A program made the position numbers and the translations under genes. 64,000 nt of DNA from Euzebyella marina. GTDB lineage: Bacteria > Bacteroidota > Bacteroidia > Flavobacteriales > Flavobacteriaceae. Location: NCBI RefSeq assembly GCF_014855515.1, contig NZ_JACYFK010000003.1, positions 496,001 to 560,000 on the forward strand, written 5' to 3'. The notes under the pieces were generated by a model, which saw only the letters and a program-made list of their open reading frames with translations, was not told the DNA's origin and did no database searches. This document shows, one piece after another, positions 61,787 to 64,000 of the stretch. The first letter of the stretch is position 1; each line of letters opens with the position of its first letter.

Positions 61787-62689
61787 TCAATTCAAATGAC
61801 GAAACTCTTTGGGTGAATGCCCAACTTGCTTTTTGAACAAGCGGCTAAAGTGCTGCGGATATTTGAAACCTAGCTCGTACGCAATTTCGCTAACAGATTT
61901 GTTGGGATCAAAAACCTTGCTTTTGGCCACATCTATCAATTTTGATTGAATGTATTCTTGGGCAGAGTTTCCTGTTTCTTTTTTTACCAAATCACCGAAA
62001 TAATTGGAAGACAAACTTAATTGGTCGGCAAAATACCCTACCGAAGGTAGACCATGCTTTTGGGGTTTCTCAGAATTAAGGTAATCGCTCAATAACGAAT
62101 CAAACTTTTGCAATGCACCTTGATGCGGAATTTCCCTTGTTAAAAATTGACGGTCGTAAAAACGAAGACAATAATCGAGCAATAATTCAATATTACTTAC
62201 AATCAGCTTTTTGCTGTGCTTATCTAAGTTTTGCTCTAACTCGTACTGAATTTTGTCCAAAACACTAAGAATAAGACTTTGTTCCCTAGCCGATAGGTGC
62301 AATGCCTCCCTTACACTATAGGAGAAATATTTATAGCTTTTCATTTTACGTTCCAAATCGGTGCCTAATAATAAATCAGGATGAAAAACCAATGCATAGC
62401 CTTTAGGCACATAATCGGGATCATAACTTAATCCCACTTTTTGACCAGGTTCAACAAAGACCATAGAGCCTTCATCAAAATCATACTCTCCGCCGCCGTA
62501 TTTCAATTTACAGTTCTTGGCCATTTTTAAGAAAACGGCATAACAATCGTAATGCAGGCTATCATATAGATAATCAGGATGTGAATTTGATTTCTCATAA
62601 TCTAAAACTCCTATAAGTGGGTGATCAGGTTTTGAATTTCGCCAGTTAAAGTAATCGGCTACCGATTTAATATGATACACATTTTCCAT
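61787..62689 (-). CDS. AraC-family transcriptional regulator
   Basis: From ATG 62689 the protein has 300 residues; the extended frame starts at TTG 62731. The N-terminal cupin-like sensor region is ~30-130 (YAVFLKMAKNCKLKYGGGEYDFDEGSMVFVEPGQ). The C-terminal double helix-turn-helix is VGYFADQLSLSSNYFGDLVK and KSVSEIAYELGFKYPQHFSRLFKKQ, ending SPKEFRHLN. This subgroup is commonly found divergent from the oxidoreductase gene it activates. Here the divergent gene is an aldo/keto reductase at 63158. It is of a different subgroup from the two other AraC proteins in the window. Confidence 0.92.
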   Translation of the reverse strand: MENVYHIKSVADYFNWRNSKPDHPLIGVLDYEKSNSHPDYLYDSLHYDCYAVFLKMAKNCKLKYGGGEYDFDEGSMVFVEPGQKVGLSYDPDYVPKGYALVFHPDLLLGTDLERKMKSYKYFSYSVREALHLSAREQSLILSVLDKIQYELEQNLDKHSKKLIVSNIELLLDYCLRFYDRQFLTREIPHQGALQKFDSLLSDYLNSEKPQKHGLPSVGYFADQLSLSSNYFGDLVKKETGNSAQEYIQSKLIDVAKSKVFDPNKSVSEIAYELGFKYPQHFSRLFKKQVGHSPKEFRHLN

Positions 62690-63157
62690 ATCAAAAATTG
62701 AATTATATGATAAAGATAAGTGATTGAACAATGCTTGTCACCTGTCGACCATCGAATCGGTAATAATGGTACAAACATCCGTAATATGGGTATTAAATTG
62801 GGTTTCAAAGGCACTTACATTTGTACTGGATTAATAAGTCAACTGTAAATTTTACTTTCTGGAAAGTTTCACCACTCGATAAAAAGTCAAAAACCCTAAC
62901 GAGGTTTAAAAATTAAATAAACTTCCATCTAAGACTAGTAATTCTATCAAACAGAGACACAGTTAGGGATAGCACTCGAAAAGACTGATAGAGATGATTA
63001 GTATTTAATGTTTTGAAAAATCAATAGTGACCAAGTTCTCTTGAAAATTGCAAGATGACTTAAAGGCAAATATGAAAGGCCAACATTGGTTAAAATTCAA
63101 ACTGCACCGCGAAGGGCTAACTAGAAAGGATTAACGCAAACACTATATTTCTAACTT
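62690..63157. other. Intergenic region between AraC regulator and aldo/keto reductase
   Basis: No gene is recognised in these 468 bp. The region should hold both divergent promoters and an AraC binding site. I found no clear -7 element. TATATTTC just before the reductase ATG is too close to the start to be a normal promoter. Confidence 0.35.
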
Positions 63158-64000
63158 ATGCAAAACGTAGTTTTTAACAACGGGGTAGAAATGCCCATTT
63201 TAGGATACGGGGTCTTTCAAATACCCGATTACGAAGAATGTAAAAAGTCAGTATTGGCGGCTTTGGATGCTGGTTATCGTAGTATAGATACCGCACAGGC
63301 CTATGGTAATGAAGAAGCGGTGGGCGATGCCATTAAAGAAAGTGGTATCGAAAGAGATGAAATATTCATTACCACAAAATTATGGATTTCCGATTATGGC
63401 TATGACCGCGCCAAATTGGCCTTTGAACGCACTTTAAACAAGCTGCAACTAGATTACTTGGATATTTACTTATTGCACCAACCGTTTAACGATGTGTATG
63501 GATCTTGGCGCGCTTTGGAAGAACTGAACCGAGTTGGTAGAATTCGTGCCATAGGGGTTAGTAATTTCTATCCGGATAGGCTGACGGATTTAGCGGAGTT
63601 CAATGACATTATACCTGCCTTGAACCAAATTGAGACCCATCCGTTTTATCAGCGTGAAGAAGACCAAAAGACCATGCAAAAACTAGGCGTGCAACATGAA
63701 AGTTGGGCTCCTTTTGCCGAAGGTCAATCCGATTTCTTCAACAATGACATACTCAAGAAAATTGGGGGCAATTATGGAAAATCAGTTGCCCAGGTAACTC
63801 TGCGATGGATGATACAACGCAGTATAGTGGTCATTCCTAAATCGGTTACACCATCAAGAATCAAAGAAAATTTCAATGTTTTTGATTTTGAACTAACCGA
63901 AGCAGAAATGAAGACTATCGCTGAAATGGACACCCAAAAAAGTCATTTTTTTGACCATAGAGACCCTGAACGAGTGTCTTGGTTTAAATCCCTCATATAA
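63158..64000 (+). CDS. Aldo/keto reductase
   Basis: The 280-residue cytosolic protein is complete, its stop falling on the last base of the window. The catalytic tetrad is visible: Asp44 ([11 protein letters not shown]), Tyr49, Lys74 (ITTKLW) and His107 (LLHQP). NADPH-binding C-terminal residues ([19 protein letters not shown]) are present. It matches the 2,5-diketo-D-gluconate reductase-like group, which reduces sugar or small-molecule carbonyls. It is divergent from an AraC regulator that likely controls it. Substrate unknown. Confidence 0.93.
   Translation: MQNVVFNNGVEMPILGYGVFQIPDYEECKKSVLAALDAGYRSIDTAQAYGNEEAVGDAIKESGIERDEIFITTKLWISDYGYDRAKLAFERTLNKLQLDYLDIYLLHQPFNDVYGSWRALEELNRVGRIRAIGVSNFYPDRLTDLAEFNDIIPALNQIETHPFYQREEDQKTMQKLGVQHESWAPFAEGQSDFFNNDILKKIGGNYGKSVAQVTLRWMIQRSIVVIPKSVTPSRIKENFNVFDFELTEAEMKTIAEMDTQKSHFFDHRDPERVSWFKSLI

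Noticed and set aside
1-64000. tRNA, rRNA, CRISPR array, transposase or phage genes
   Set aside because: I looked for cloverleaf-like segments, repeat-spacer patterns and transposase or integrase proteins and found none that could be supported.

Overview
The window looks like chromosomal DNA of a marine-type Flavobacteriaceae member (phylum Bacteroidota). The basis is a SusC/SusD pair, many signal-peptide lipoproteins, LytS/LytTR two-component pairs, AT-rich spacers, few Shine-Dalgarno sequences, and several Bacteroidota-type -7 elements (TAnnTTTG). I see no rRNA, tRNA, CRISPR array, insertion sequence or phage gene. Species cannot be named from sequence alone.

Layout. 0-4.8 kb: the start of a divergent gene cut by the window edge, a strong hairpin, an outer-membrane protein, a LytS/LytTR pair, three small proteins, and a decayed OmpA-family remnant. 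4.8-8.9 kb: GH13 alpha-glucosidase, AraC regulator, SDR dehydrogenase, small lipoprotein. 9.2-16 kb: a compact three-gene operon (transglutaminase-DUF2126 fusion, circularly permuted ATP-grasp/alpha-E fusion, second transglutaminase), a predicted peptide-ligase/peptidase system of unknown product. 16.2-21.9 kb: a 1480-residue CheB-CheR-PAS-kinase-receiver hybrid and two stand-alone receivers. 22.4-38.4 kb: an eleven-gene SusCD operon ending in a clear terminator. 38.5-47.5 kb: small membrane protein, GNAT/FemAB-like protein, quinone-reductase-like flavoprotein with divergent LysR, and a TetR-ABC-HlyD-TolC export operon. 47.9-52.6 kb: Crp-like and AraC regulators, then a PQQ/cytochrome c dehydrogenase with a DUF1080 lipoprotein. 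52.6-58.6 kb: five exported proteins, one gene frameshifted, followed by a second LytS/LytTR pair and an exported protein. 58.8-64 kb: cupin, Nudix-type regulator facing a GH79-like lipoprotein across a 29-bp perfect palindrome, AraC regulator, aldo/keto reductase.

The most interesting system is the 22.4-38.4 kb operon. It has glycan-uptake proteins but no recognisable classical glycoside hydrolase. Instead it carries a heme-binding beta-propeller dehydrogenase-like lipoprotein, a DUF1080 (3-keto-glycoside hydrolase family) lipoprotein, a Gfo/Idh/MocA oxidoreductase, two TIM-barrel isomerase/epimerases, a DUF4432 epimerase-like protein, a cupin and an alpha/beta hydrolase. This is the expected toolkit of an oxidative (3-keto) route for breaking glycosidic bonds, with the first oxidation possibly coupled to periplasmic electron transport. 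A second set (PQQ-cytochrome dehydrogenase plus DUF1080) lies at 49.5-52.5 kb under its own AraC regulator.

Regulatory DNA is unusually readable: a LacI-like operator inside the susC promoter, a TetR palindrome touching its own -7 element, two promoters sharing a 16-bp palindrome at identical spacing, direct repeats between LysR and its divergent neighbour, and the 29-bp palindrome beside the Nudix regulator. All functions are inferred from sequence reading; no database search was run.
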